Below are positions 11,590-21,653 of a stretch of 64,000 bases of DNA, in pieces. Position numbers and translations under genes: made by a program. Origin of the DNA: Telopea speciosissima (Eukaryota; Streptophyta; Magnoliopsida; Proteales; Proteaceae). The stretch lies in the NCBI RefSeq assembly GCF_018873765.1, contig NC_057918.1, positions 66,382,871 to 66,446,870 of the forward strand, read 5' to 3'. Every line of letters starts with the position of its first letter. The stretch's first letter is position 1. The notes under the pieces are model-generated. The model was not told where the DNA came from and did not search any database. It was given only the letters and a program-made list of their open reading frames with translations.

Positions 11590-11870
11590 TCTATCTAATC
11601 TCTGTCCCTCTCTCTACATTTAGATGGTAGGGTTTTCTTCAAGAATTCAATTTTTGGATTTCAGGGCTGTCCTAATTCGAAATCGTGAGAAGAGATTTCT
11701 GGGAAAAACACTCGATCCTTCAGCCACCGTGGCTCCTTTGAAACTTGAAAATCGTTGAACAAGGTATGGCTTCTTCTCTGTCCCTCTATCTCTCTCGTTA
11801 TCTTGTCTCTCTCCCTCTCTCTACGATTTAGGGCTTTTGTTTTTTAAGGTTTTCAATTTTTGCAATCCAA
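11440..11870 (+). repeat. Imperfect ~230-bp tandem duplication with CT-rich tracts
   Basis: Words such as 'aaatcgttgaa.aaggt', 'cctaattcgaaa' and CT-repeat tracts recur in the same order in 11440-11640 and 11670-11870. The block looks like a duplicated 5'-UTR-like sequence. It precedes a small unrecognised reading frame and may be part of DNA acquired by the surrounding element. Confidence 0.4.
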
Positions 11871-12014
11871 GGAAGCGACTTTAGTTGAATTTTGTTTTTC
11901 TACTTTGTGGCGCTTGAGTTGTATTCCCTTTTAGAAGCCTTTTTTTTTGTTTTCCTTTTCTTTTTGGTAAAGTTTAGAAGCTTTTCTTCATACCTGAGCG
12001 GCTGAGCTTCAAAC

Positions 12015-12303
12015 ATGGCTTCTATGGCATCACCTCTCGTAAGACATGGCAACTGCTTTCGTAGGTATGGTAATGGTTACAATGGTCGCTCTCCTATTTC
12101 TCGCATCGCCGCTTCTCAGCAGGAGCACCCACAACAGCTTCAGCCGGAGCAGAGGAAATCGAACAACCAAATGGGTCGACGGTATTGTATCTTCGCTTCT
12201 TTTCTTTCCATTACTTTCCTTCTCGGCATCGTTGCCCTGTATCTCTCTTGTTATTATCTTCCACGAAAGTGATGTTTGTGCTAAATCTGTGAACTACAAA
12301 TAA
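12015..12303 (+). other. Unrecognised small open frames, possible captured first exon
   Basis: Two overlapping frames (12015-12272 and 12046-12303, 85 codons each) follow a CT-rich leader. The second has a hydrophobic N-terminal stretch ('VGMVMVTMVALLFLASPLL') that could be a signal or membrane segment, and a GT donor-like site follows near 12181. I do not recognise either frame. The region could be the 5' end of a host gene carried by the flanking inverted-repeat element, or simply chance frames. Confidence 0.2.
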
Positions 12304-13138
12304 TTGAAAATTTGAAGGGAGATGTGTTGAGGAGCTGCGAAATCGCAGCTATCCTCAATTTAAGGTATTTAGTTCGAAAAAATCTATATACCCACATTCT
12401 AGCTCTGTTCCTGTTTGTGTCGATGATACGTTTGGAGTTATGCTTGTGAGTACATAGATTTTCGAACTATATTTGTAACATGGAAAGGTAGGCAGTTGCT
12501 TCTTGTAAAACTCCATGTGGCAGAGTGAGAGAAGAAGTGTTACCGAAGAGTAATAAAGTAATGAGGAAGAATGTATTAATGCATGAAGATCTTTTAAAGA
12601 TGACAATGCTTTGTCCTTGTGTCCTATCATAATTGGTCATCTAATTCAGAACTTCCAATTGCTTCATAGCAGGCCTTGCGCTTGGAGTTAGAGAAGAAAG
12701 GATGGGCTTCAAAGGGCAGCTTCTAAAGACTTCATTCTAGACCTGTAACAATTTGCTGTTAATTAATCAATAAAGGAGAGGGAGTTGGGGGGGGGGAGTG
12801 AGATTGTCTAATTTGTACCAGTTTTTCAACTGCAGGTAATTGTTGGGGTTTGGAAACATTGGTGATTGATTTGAATGATTTTTGTTAGCTAATTTAAATT
12901 TTAGAACAGTATTTCTAAAAAACCATGACAAAATTTGCCTCCTTGATATACTTCTGCTCTCTACAATTCAGTAAGAGGTAGAGCAGAAGAGAGAGGTCAA
13001 ACTCTCCTAATGGACCACAAGGTTACAAGCTGATCTTGAACCAATATATTAGTAATGATTATGTATTGGACTTCATCTTACTTAAGCTGATCAAAACCTT
13101 AAAAAAAAAATGAGAGAATGGATTAGCTATCCTATGTT

Positions 13139-13190
<52 letters not shown>
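13139..13190 (+). repeat. (CA)n-(GA)n compound microsatellite
   Basis: A CA-dinucleotide run passes directly into a GA-dinucleotide run. It is simple-sequence DNA with no coding meaning. Confidence 0.95.
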
Positions 13191-13498
13191 TGGGTATGTG
13201 TAGTTGGGTGTAGGTATTCTCCAAACAGTAAAAATTCAGAGAACTGTAGTGGGTCTGTGTCATTATCCATCTCTCTGCAGGCTATAAAACATAGTTTATT
13301 TTATCCCCTCTGCAAGAGACTACTTGGATGCTAATGTCTCTTGTGAAACCAAAAGCTGAATGAATTCACATCCACCTAAATTAGTGGATTTTAAACTCTA
13401 ACGAAGTGCGTGAGTTATCAATATGGTTGCCTTCAGATGTTTTTTTCGTTCTTGTTAAGCTTTTATATGTTTTTATGACATGGTTTATATAGGTAGGT

Positions 13499-13571
13499 GA
13501 GTCTTTAGCTCAAAAGGAAGAGCACCTGGGTTTGTTCCCAGGAGATGATGGTTCGACTCCATCATGACTCT
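13499..13571 (+). tRNA. tRNA-like cloverleaf, probably degenerate
   Basis: A 73-nt cloverleaf can be drawn. The acceptor stem (GAGTCTT with ATGACTC) pairs 6 of 7, the D stem is GCTC/GAGC, and the T arm GATGG/CCATC is perfect with loop TTCGACT. The anticodon arm CCTGG/CCAGG encloses eight bases instead of seven, so the anticodon cannot be read with confidence (UGU, UUG or GUU, depending on the slip). It is probably a tRNA pseudogene or organelle-derived fragment. Confidence 0.35.
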
Positions 13572-13727
13572 CATGTAGCAGTAGCTTCTTATTTAATTTC
13601 TTATCTTGAAGTGAACTAATTTATCCATCAGAATACGGTGAGACTTGGGGGAATCTAAACTTTTGTTTTACTTAAAAGAAAGCTATTGAGTCATACTGAG
13701 TCATACCCTCTATGTTGTCATACCTGA

Positions 13728-13876
13728 GCACTCACTCACCCCCACCCCTTGCTACCCCTACACCTGAACACAACACTGACACAGTCACCCTCACCTCTTA
13801 TTGCCCCTACTCCTGAGCACACACTCAACCCCACCCCTTGCTGCCCCTACACCTAAGCTCACACTCACACATAGCA
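13728..13876 (+). repeat. ~50-bp degenerate tandem repeat
   Basis: Units built on 'cccctacacctgagcacacactca' recur about three times, with C-rich 'ccaccccttgctgc' segments between. It is a minisatellite-like block without coding signal. Confidence 0.6.
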
Positions 13877-14138
13877 ATGGCATATTAATAATTTTGGGTT
13901 ATATAAGGTTGGGTGGTAATTGGATTTAATTAATTATTTGAGAACAGTAATATGGTAATCGTATTTTTTTGGTTAATGTGTCTTATACTTTTAAATGTAA
14001 TGTTTAGTAACTGATAGACTCAGGGTAACCAAATAGTTTTTCAAATAGATTCAGGGTGAATCCAACTGACAGACTCAGGGTAACCAAACAGTTTTTTAAG
14101 AAGAATCACGTCACAGAATCATGATAGCCAAACAGAAC

Positions 14139-14480
14139 CTTCGGATCTTCTGCCTTGTTGTTGTTAGTGACTCCCTTCTCTAGTGAATAGAGGATGGAGA
14201 AATAGGAATTGGGGAATTGGGTGATGTTGCACACGGATTTGATGGAATCAGAGAAGGTCATGGGGGGAGATGATGAAGAAGACGGAGAGTTCGAGGTCGA
14301 GGTTGCTTCTTCGTCATCATTGTAGTTATTTTGTACGATGACACCAACGATCATTGCGATGATGACTGTGAGCAGTAAAACGGCGGAGATGGCAACAATG
14401 AGTAGACGCTTGCGATAGAACGTCGAGTCTTCGTTCTCACCCACCTTACCGTAGCCCTTTAAGGATTTGATCAAATCCAT
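14139..14480 (-). pseudogene. Pectinesterase (PME) 5' fragment: membrane anchor and start of inhibitor domain
   Basis: From the ATG at 14480 the frame reads a short basic N-terminus ('MDLIKSLKGYGKV'), a hydrophobic anchor ('LLIVAISAVLLLTVIIAMIVGVIV'-like, shown shortened), a Ser-rich linker and the beginning of the PMEI domain ('SIKSVCNITQFPNSYF'). Type-I pectinesterases start this way and continue for about 500 residues to a catalytic domain. Here homology stops at 'DPKVLF', next to MITE-like sequence around 14138. The expected second Cys of the PMEI motif is Tyr. The fragment lies about 640 bp inside the right inverted repeat at 15125, as expected for a gene piece carried by a Pack-MULE. 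It is a fragment and not a functional enzyme. Confidence 0.8.
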
Positions 14481-14768
14481 CCTTTGTATTGTGCTTTTCT
14501 TCCTCACAATCTCTCACCTCTCTAGTTTTCTAATTTCACCCAGGCGTACTAGCATCTGCTATGTTGCAGATGGATCCAGTCCCAACTGGAAATCTGCCTC
14601 CTCGATCTGCACGATTTAGAGCCATCTCCTTTTTTATTCAACTTCTTGAGCTCGAGTGTTGCTTGCAACAGAAAAGGGGGAGGGAGCATGAGTGGGGGGC
14701 GGGCTTGCTGGAAAGGGGATGGGGACTAGGGAGAGCTGATGAGCAACGAAGGGGATGGGGACGGAAAA

Positions 14769-14912
14769 TTATTGCCCCCAGTATTGGGGGCGGTGCTATG
14801 CGCATTGTGCGGCGCAACACCCCCATGTGTGCACAATGGGCCCCACCGTGCACACATGGGTGGTGTTGCGCCACACGATGCTCACAACACCCCCCAGTAC
14901 TAGGGGCGATAA
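14769..14912. repeat. 144-bp near-perfect hairpin (foldback element)
   Basis: Two arms of roughly 65-70 bp are inverted copies. Both run from 'TTAT.GCCCC.AGTA' through 'GGCGCAACACC' to 'CCATGTGTGCAC', with a loop of only a few bases around 14840. Flanking words ('gatggggact.gggagag.tgatgagcaa') are duplicated on both sides. This is a foldback MITE or an inverted duplication. If transcribed it would give a long double-stranded hairpin RNA. Confidence 0.8.
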
Positions 14913-15124
14913 GGACCCGATGGGGACTGGGGAGAGATGATGAGCAAATAAGGGCTAGCTCTTAATGGATTACTTCCTCTAAATCCAAAACCTTTCTCAA
15001 TGGATTGCATCTGAGGATGCTACTTCAATCCATTTATGAATAAAGTCTGATCTTCTAAGAAAAACACAATACCTACCAGCAGCTCATCTTCCCCTTTTTC
15101 AAACCCTAACGAGTTGGGGAAGAT

Positions 15125-15323
15125 GAGTTGCAGGTATTTTTTCTTTCTTGAAGGGGCATTTTTGTCATTTTACCCCTTAATTTTAACATTGTTACTCATA
15201 AACAGACGGAATGGGTGTATTTGTTAACGTTTGTAAACCTTAGGGGGGTATGCAAAATTATTCAAAACTGAAGGGTAAAATGATACTTTCGTCAAACCTT
15301 AGGGTGGTATGTGTAAATTATCC
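15125..15323 (-). repeat. Right terminal inverted repeat of the Mutator-like element
   Basis: This is the reverse complement of 6469-6668 at about 85% by eye. It is followed outside by a 10-base T run. Confidence 0.75.
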
Positions 15324-15333
15324 TTTTTTTTTT

Positions 15334-18320
15334 GGGGGGGGGGGGACCCAATTACTTTAAATTTAAAACAATAAAAAGACATGAGGAAAGGAAATGAAAT
15401 TACCCAAAAAAAATGTCCTACAAACCTAAGGCTCATTTGTTTAGCAGGGAGCGAGGGTCAAAGAGTTGTGGGATTGATCTTCACATTACATGTTATGAGA
15501 TGATAAGGAAAATGGAGAAAAATGACATTTCCCATTCTTCCTGGTATGTTTGGTTGGTTTATTCCTAGAGTAAGGAAAATATTCTAAGACATAAATGCCC
15601 TCCTTTTTCTCAATAAATATCCAAGGAATTAATTTTGTTCAAATTTATAAAGGTTGAAGATTTTTTGTCCAGGAGTATGGCCCCTACACCAACACGAATT
15701 CCAATGGGAGCATGTGCAGAAGCATCAATATGGTAGGATTTCCTCCTTTCATGGCGGCGGGACAGTCATTTTGCCACATCCTGTGTCTTGGCACAAGAGC
15801 CACACTTCTGGACAGAGTCCTTTTTCCATTTATAAAAGATGCATCAGGATTGGGTAGGAGAAAGAGAGGACCATCATGCTTTGCAGCCATTGTCATTGTT
15901 GTGCTTTGCCTCCTACGACTCTCCTCACTTGCCCTCAGTTGAGTCCTCCTATCCTTATTGCAGTTCTTACCCACCTGCAACCCTATTTGCCCCGTTATAG
16001 ACACCTTATTTTGTCACCTCGGCAATGATGTATAGGTGCTTTGGAGCAGGGGATAAATCCAATCTATGGTTTAATAGACTCACTGTAATTTTAGTTATGC
16101 TTGGAATTATGACTAAAATACCTTTATAAAGTTGACAGAGTCAAAAAGTGGTTAAACGATCTTAGAATGAATCCAAAATTCCAAAATAAATGACTTCCAT
16201 AAATAAAATTATTGTACTTGAAAATGGTTCCATTTAAACATCCTTTTTGAAAAGATTTCATTTTGGCTTTATAGGACTCAAGTCAAAAGATTGTAAGACA
16301 TATAGGTAATATAAATAACACAATAATGAATTCATATTATTGATTTGAAATCAAAACGATGCAAAAATCAAGTCCTTTTGATTAAGCTTCATTGGTGAGC
16401 TCTTATTAATCCTGGTGTTATGGGTTCAAATTTTGAAAGCTAAAAACGTTTTCAAGAGTTCTCTCCCAGGGGTCAATAGTAGTCTATATGTAAAGTTAGT
16501 CCTCTCATTTGTGATGGATTTTAAAAAGTCTTATCATACTTGAAAAAGTTGGTGTGTCGTTGAGTTTTTATTAACTTTAATTTTTCCATATGGACTGAAC
16601 CCTAGGGGTCAATAGTCTATATTGTTTTTTTTTATAAAAAAAATCTCCATTCCACATTGTGTTTAATTTTTAAGTGATCTTTTTATAGTGAGTAACCCTC
16701 ATCATCTATGAATGTGGTTGACTACTTGTTCATACATGATTTTCACTTCCTTCCACTTGGGGATCTACTTATCAATCTCTATAATGGTGTTTTTTATTCT
16801 CAACCTAGTTGTAGTGGATGGAGCTCTATTGTTTTATTTGATTCACAAATTTACTTTGCTACTATAAATTATGGTTTTACATAGACTATGTTGACACCAA
16901 AGGCCAAAGACATTATGCAAGGCTTGTTCCTCGTAGTGATAAAAGGATTTAAACAAATTGAAGTCTGGACTTAAAGTCTGGACTAACAGTGATGTTTTAG
17001 TTTTGTGTCTCACGCAAGGAAGTCAAACTGGTTGGCCTTAGGATATCTTTGATATTTTAAACATATCTGTAACTATGTCTTAAGTGTAAAATTTTGAGTA
17101 CGATATTAGTAGCTACTAAGACGGAATCTATTACCAAGGATCCTAGGTTATTTCAAACTATTGAACATGATGTAACCTTTCCATTTTCTTAATATTTTAT
17201 TTTATTTCTATTAAAAAATTGATGCAAAAATCCACGTAAAAAAGAAAAGAGCATCTAATGCAAGACCGGTAAATTTGGAAACTTGTAAATTAAAAAGAAT
17301 AAATACAATAAATATAAATAACTGATGCATCTCAAATGCATTAAACCCCTAAGAAGGTTAGAATGCAGTAAAGTCCATTAAGCCCACAAGGCCCAACCCC
17401 AAAACGTGGTCCAAGGACAAACCAAGTCATGCAAATATATTATAAGTAATATATGATGCAAACCTTTGATTAGATTGTACAAACTCGGATCAAAAGAGAA
17501 TAACAATTACAAGAGTGAAATCTCAAATTTGGATAAATAAACATTGTTGCAGTTAAAAAAAAAAGGGATAACTTTCAGTGTATAACTTGGTTTAAGGTGA
17601 TTCCAGTTGGAGATGAAAGCTAACGTATAGGACTAAAACTTTTATTCTTTGCGTTTTTTGAAATTAAGAATAAAAGAGGGTGATATGAGGACATGAAGTT
17701 GAGGTTACTACACAGGTCCGAATCTGAAAAACTATAGAATGAGTTCCAAACTTGGTGTGCAATATAAAAATAAAAAGGGGTGTTATGAACTTGGATTTAG
17801 GATAAAAAAGATGAAATGTATATAGTAAAAATATTAAAAATTAAGAGGATGGGTGAGGATGATAATAACTCCAATAAAGTATTCTTCTAGGTCCTTTGGT
17901 GGAGGTAGACTTACCAACTCTTCAAGTTTGATGTTGGCAACTCTTTGAGGTCAGGTCACCAAAGGTTCATCAATTCTTCAAGATTGAAGATTGAAATTCA
18001 ACTTAGTTTTAGGTAGACGAACTCTACTTGGTTCACAAGAGTGCTTGAAGCAACAAGTGAATATTTCATTAAAAAATAGGATACCTTACAAGCAACATAG
18101 ATATGCCTTTATAAACAGATATAGAAAACCTTAAAAATAACTACAACATCTAAACTCTTGATCTTAATGATGTGCCAATGGTTGAGATAAAAAGAAGAAA
18201 AGAAAACCCAAAATATACTACCTTTAACAAAAGGGCGTATATGTTACCTCATGTTTCAAAACTGATGTTTGGGATGCCTTCTAAACTGGTTTTATTTTTC
18301 AATTTTGCCCTTCTATATTA
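15334..18320. other. Intergenic, no gene seen; one weak foldback
   Basis: The stretch is AT-rich with no convincing gene. Positions about 15655-15835 form an imperfect foldback around 'gtccaggagtatggc' and its inverse, related in style to sequence at 43615-43740. Near 16400-16440 there is a weak Pol III B-box-like word ('gggttcaaat'), but no full SINE could be defined. Confidence 0.4.
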
Positions 18321-18944
18321 GTGTTTAGGTACTCGCATTATCTGCCCTCACCATTTCTCTCTCCCCTCACTTACTCTGCAAATCTCCCCCTCCCTTGCCC
18401 CCAGGCCTTGGCCTTCTATGCCCGTCTCCACCCATCCACCTCCTTGCCTCCGCCCTCTGGCACCTCTCTCTGTCTCATCCTCTGCCACCACCATTACCAT
18501 GACCTTCTACAATGTCCTCCTCTCCCATTTTTGATCCTCCAATTTTTTATTTGTTTATTTTCATTAACTTTTTGTTTCTTTATTCCACTCTATTTTTTTT
18601 ATTCAACCCCATGTCCCTTCTTCTTTTGCGAACACGAGTTGCTTAGGGGAGAAGGGTGGGGTGGAAGGTGGTTGCAGCATGTGTGGGGGAGTGTTCACAG
18701 AAGGGTTATAGCGGGTGTAGGGTGGGGGTTCGTAGAAGGGGGCTGAGGATAAAGGTTCATAGAGGAGGTTGGGACAATGGGTGGGGACGGTGGGGTGAGA
18801 CCTTGCCATAAGTGGTGCCATCAAGACCTCGTTGTCTACTCCCTTCTGCCCATTGTCAGCAATGACCCAATCCTCTCCTGAGTGTTGGGTCTAGTAGACT
18901 GGTCGTAGGTGGCTTTCATTCAAATGGGTCTCTTGCCTTACTGC

Positions 18945-19275
18945 ATTGAGGCTGCTAAGTCACTCACCTCCCTAGCCCTTGACAATGATCGCAACAAGAA
19001 GATCATCAATGATGAAAGTGGAGTCCCTCCGCTCCTCAAGATCTTGAAGGAAGGAGATTCTTTTGATGCCTAAACTATCACTGCTACTACCGTGCTTTAC
19101 CTCGCCACTGACTAGGAGAGAGTCCATATGACCGCCACCAAGCTTAGGATTCCAATGATTGTGTGCATGTCCTCATCGATTCCTCCATGAGGATTCAGAT
19201 TTGGCCATATGAGGCACCAACTTGGTCGCTAGGATGGCTGAGCACGACCTTGTCGTGGCCTTGGGTGATATTGCA
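18945..19275 (+). pseudogene. ARMADILLO REPEAT ONLY (ARO)-like protein fragment, decayed
   Basis: Conceptual translation gives 'EAAKSLTSLALDNDRNKKII', then 'DESGVPPLLKILKEGDSFDA', a stop, 'TITATTVLYLATD', another stop and 'ERV'. After a frame change it gives 'TNLVARMAEHDLV'. This order and wording match plant ARO-type armadillo proteins, where such segments form consecutive ARM repeats. In-frame stops and at least one frameshift show that it is dead. No flanking exons were found. It may be a remnant of a longer copy. Confidence 0.75.
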
Positions 19276-19358
19276 AGTACCCAAACACTAACACAGAAGG
19301 GTAAAAGACTTCGTAAAATTGAAAAATAAAATAATTTGAAATAGGATAGATTATATCT

Positions 19359-19465
19359 GTGCCGCAGCACTGTCTGCGCCTAGACACATGAGCCTGCCAT
19401 TCAGGGGGACAGGGTGATCATTTTAACTAACCCCATGTGTCTGGACACCCCGAGCACAGAGAACA
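19359..19465. repeat. Foldback MITE (family with 48430-48567)
   Basis: The sequence 'gccgcagcactgtctgcgcctagacacatg' faces its imperfect inverse ending '..agcacagagaac'. The arms match those of the element at 48430-48567. No clean target duplication was found here. Confidence 0.6.
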
Positions 19466-20163
19466 TTTGGCCTTTTAAATAAAACCAATTTAGAAGACAC
19501 CACAAACGTTAGTTTTATGAAACATTAGGTACTGTCCTTTTGTTAAACATTCGGCACCTAAGATGTCATTTGCCCATATTTGTATAAAACCTATTGTTCG
19601 TTAAAAAGCGTACCTTGCTTTTTTCTTCTTCTTCTTTCCTTTTGTTCATTTTTTTGTCTTTTTCTTTCCATCCATTACGAGCCGTTGGTATGGAATCACA
19701 TGTCATCTTTTTCCGACTGCCCAACTTTAGGAAGCAAACCATGTGTCATTACTATTTTACTCTTTACAGGCATCCCGAAACCTTGCTATTCTGCGCTGAC
19801 CGTTACTTTGCCAGTTAGGGCTCTGCTATCTTACGCAGTTTCCATAAAACATTTTGTTTCTACCGGATCATTGAATATTGTGTCCGGCCCAACCGCCCGG
19901 TCTAAACTCTCTTCTACTTTCCCTAAGTAAGATTCGTACCATTGACCGCATTGCCTCAAGATGAAAGTCAAGCTAAACTCAAACTTGGGAATATAATCTG
20001 GTTCGACCACCTAGTAAGATTAAACGGACCGGTCCGACTAAGATCAGCATGAAATGATGCTCTATGTTATTTGTCCACCAGTCTATACTGCTGCGGTCAA
20101 CACATCATCAATCCACGTTGGATCCAACGGTAGAACTTAAGTTGCACATCATTTTCGTTCTCC

Positions 20164-20185
20164 CACGTGTCCACCATATATAAAA
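20164..20185 (+). promoter_or_regulatory. G-box and TATA box of the NTF2-RRM gene
   Basis: A palindromic G-box CACGTG (20164-20169) lies eight bases upstream of TATATAAAA (20177-20185). Transcription would start near 20205-20220. A leader then runs to a 5'-UTR intron with donor at 20514 and acceptor ending at 20624, before the ATG at 20726. G-boxes bind bZIP and bHLH factors, so light or stress control is possible but not shown. Confidence 0.6.
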
Positions 20186-20725
20186 CAAATTTCTAGATCC
20201 ACACATACATTTCAAAATCTAACGAACGGGAAATGAACCCCTCCCTAGCGCAAGTTAGTAAGAGCGATGACTAAGGATTGGTGTTTCTTAATAAGGTGCG
20301 CCCGGTTTTAGACGATTGCGGCGATAGCACAAAGGAAGTCCGAAAGAACCAAAAACAAAACCAGTGGAGAAGCCAGAAGGAAAACAAAAAGATTTTCTCA
20401 AATCTAATCTAATATTTCAGAGGTATTTCAGCTTCCCTGTCTATCTCGCTTTCTCTTGATTTCTATGAAACTCTCCCTCTTTCTCTAGCTCTATCTTAGA
20501 TCTTCCTTTCGAGGTATATGTTAAGAAAAAATTGCAGAAAACTAATGATAAAGAAAAAGGGAAGATTTTTTTTTTCTTCTTTGTTTATGAGCCGTAAAAA
20601 TCTGTTATTTTTTTGGTTTTACAGATCATCCAAGGATTGCAGATCTAGGGTTTCGTTTGGAGCTTTTCGGGGGTGTTAGGGTTTCAAGATCGTTTTTTTG
20701 CTGCATGTTTCCGTAGAAAGCGATA

Positions 20726-21599
20726 ATGGCGACTTTACTTCAAACCCCAGTCAGTGCTGTTCAGGTCAATCCATGAAACTTTTTTTGATTTTTCTTCCCT
20801 CCCCCTCAAATATATATATTTTTTCTTTTCGTTTAGTGTAGTCTCTCATTGTCACTCATTCCTCTCTGCGCTGTTTCAGGTTGGTTCGTACTTCGTTGGG
20901 CAGTATTATCAAGTCCTTCAACAAACGCCGGATTTTGTTCATCAGTTCTACACCGATGCAAGTTCAATACTTCGTGTCGATGGGAATAATAGCGAGATGG
21001 CAACATCAGTGGTGGTAATGTTTGTCATTTTTTTTCTTTTTTGGAATTTTTCTTGTACGTTTAAAATCATGATTTTTCATTATATTTTAGGTATTTGAAC
21101 CAGCATGAATGTGTTAATCATAAAGAGTGGGATTGAGTTATTGTGTTTAATGGAAGACTGCAATATCAGCTCGAGTAGATTCTATATAATATTGTAATGC
21201 TGATGATGCATGACGCTTGGATTTTGTGGTTCATAAGCTGGTTTCTTATTTTGCTGTCTATAGATAATCGATTTGATTTCCACTGTAGTGATTTACATGG
21301 AGAATATATTTTGGCTAAAGTTTATTCTATTTTTTTTTTATTTTTTGTTCTGCTACTTTTTAATTTTGTCTCTGGCAGCTTCTTAGTATTTTTTTCTTGT
21401 CACATTGTCCTGTTGTTTTATCAGCATTTCTGTTTAGTTGGTATTGACTCTCAAAAACGACTTCAGCGGAAAGAAAAAACTGTTCATTTATCATGTTTTT
21501 TTTGTTCTCATTGATTTCTCTCAGTTCAAACCTTGTTACCATTCAATTTTAGACTTTGCGTGCTCAATTCCTCATTCTACTTCTCTCGTTGTGGTTGGG

Positions 21600-21653
<54 letters not shown>

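Larger units (their letters stand above)
6469..15323. mobile_element. Probable Mutator-like (Pack-MULE-like) element, ~8.9 kb, with nested Copia
   Basis: The ends 6469-6668 and 15125-15323 are inverted copies of about 200 bp at roughly 85% identity by eye. Both begin 'GG(A)TAATTTACACATACCA' and include 'AAATGCCCCTTCAAGAAAG'. The outer flanks are T-runs (6452-6468 and 15324-15333), so a poly-T target duplication of 9-10 bp is possible but ambiguous. Inside are a Copia remnant, a pectinesterase 5' fragment, a strong hairpin and simple repeats, with no transposase. Long inverted repeats plus host-gene fragments are the hallmark of Pack-MULEs. Two independent insertions of one TIR family cannot be excluded. 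Confidence 0.6.

Noticed and set aside
16380-16500. SINE or tRNA-like candidate
   Set aside because: Only a B-box-like word is present, and no cloverleaf or family match could be built.
18321-18746. 141-codon plus-strand frame
   Set aside because: It translates CT-rich low-complexity sequence, with no domain and no splice or promoter support.
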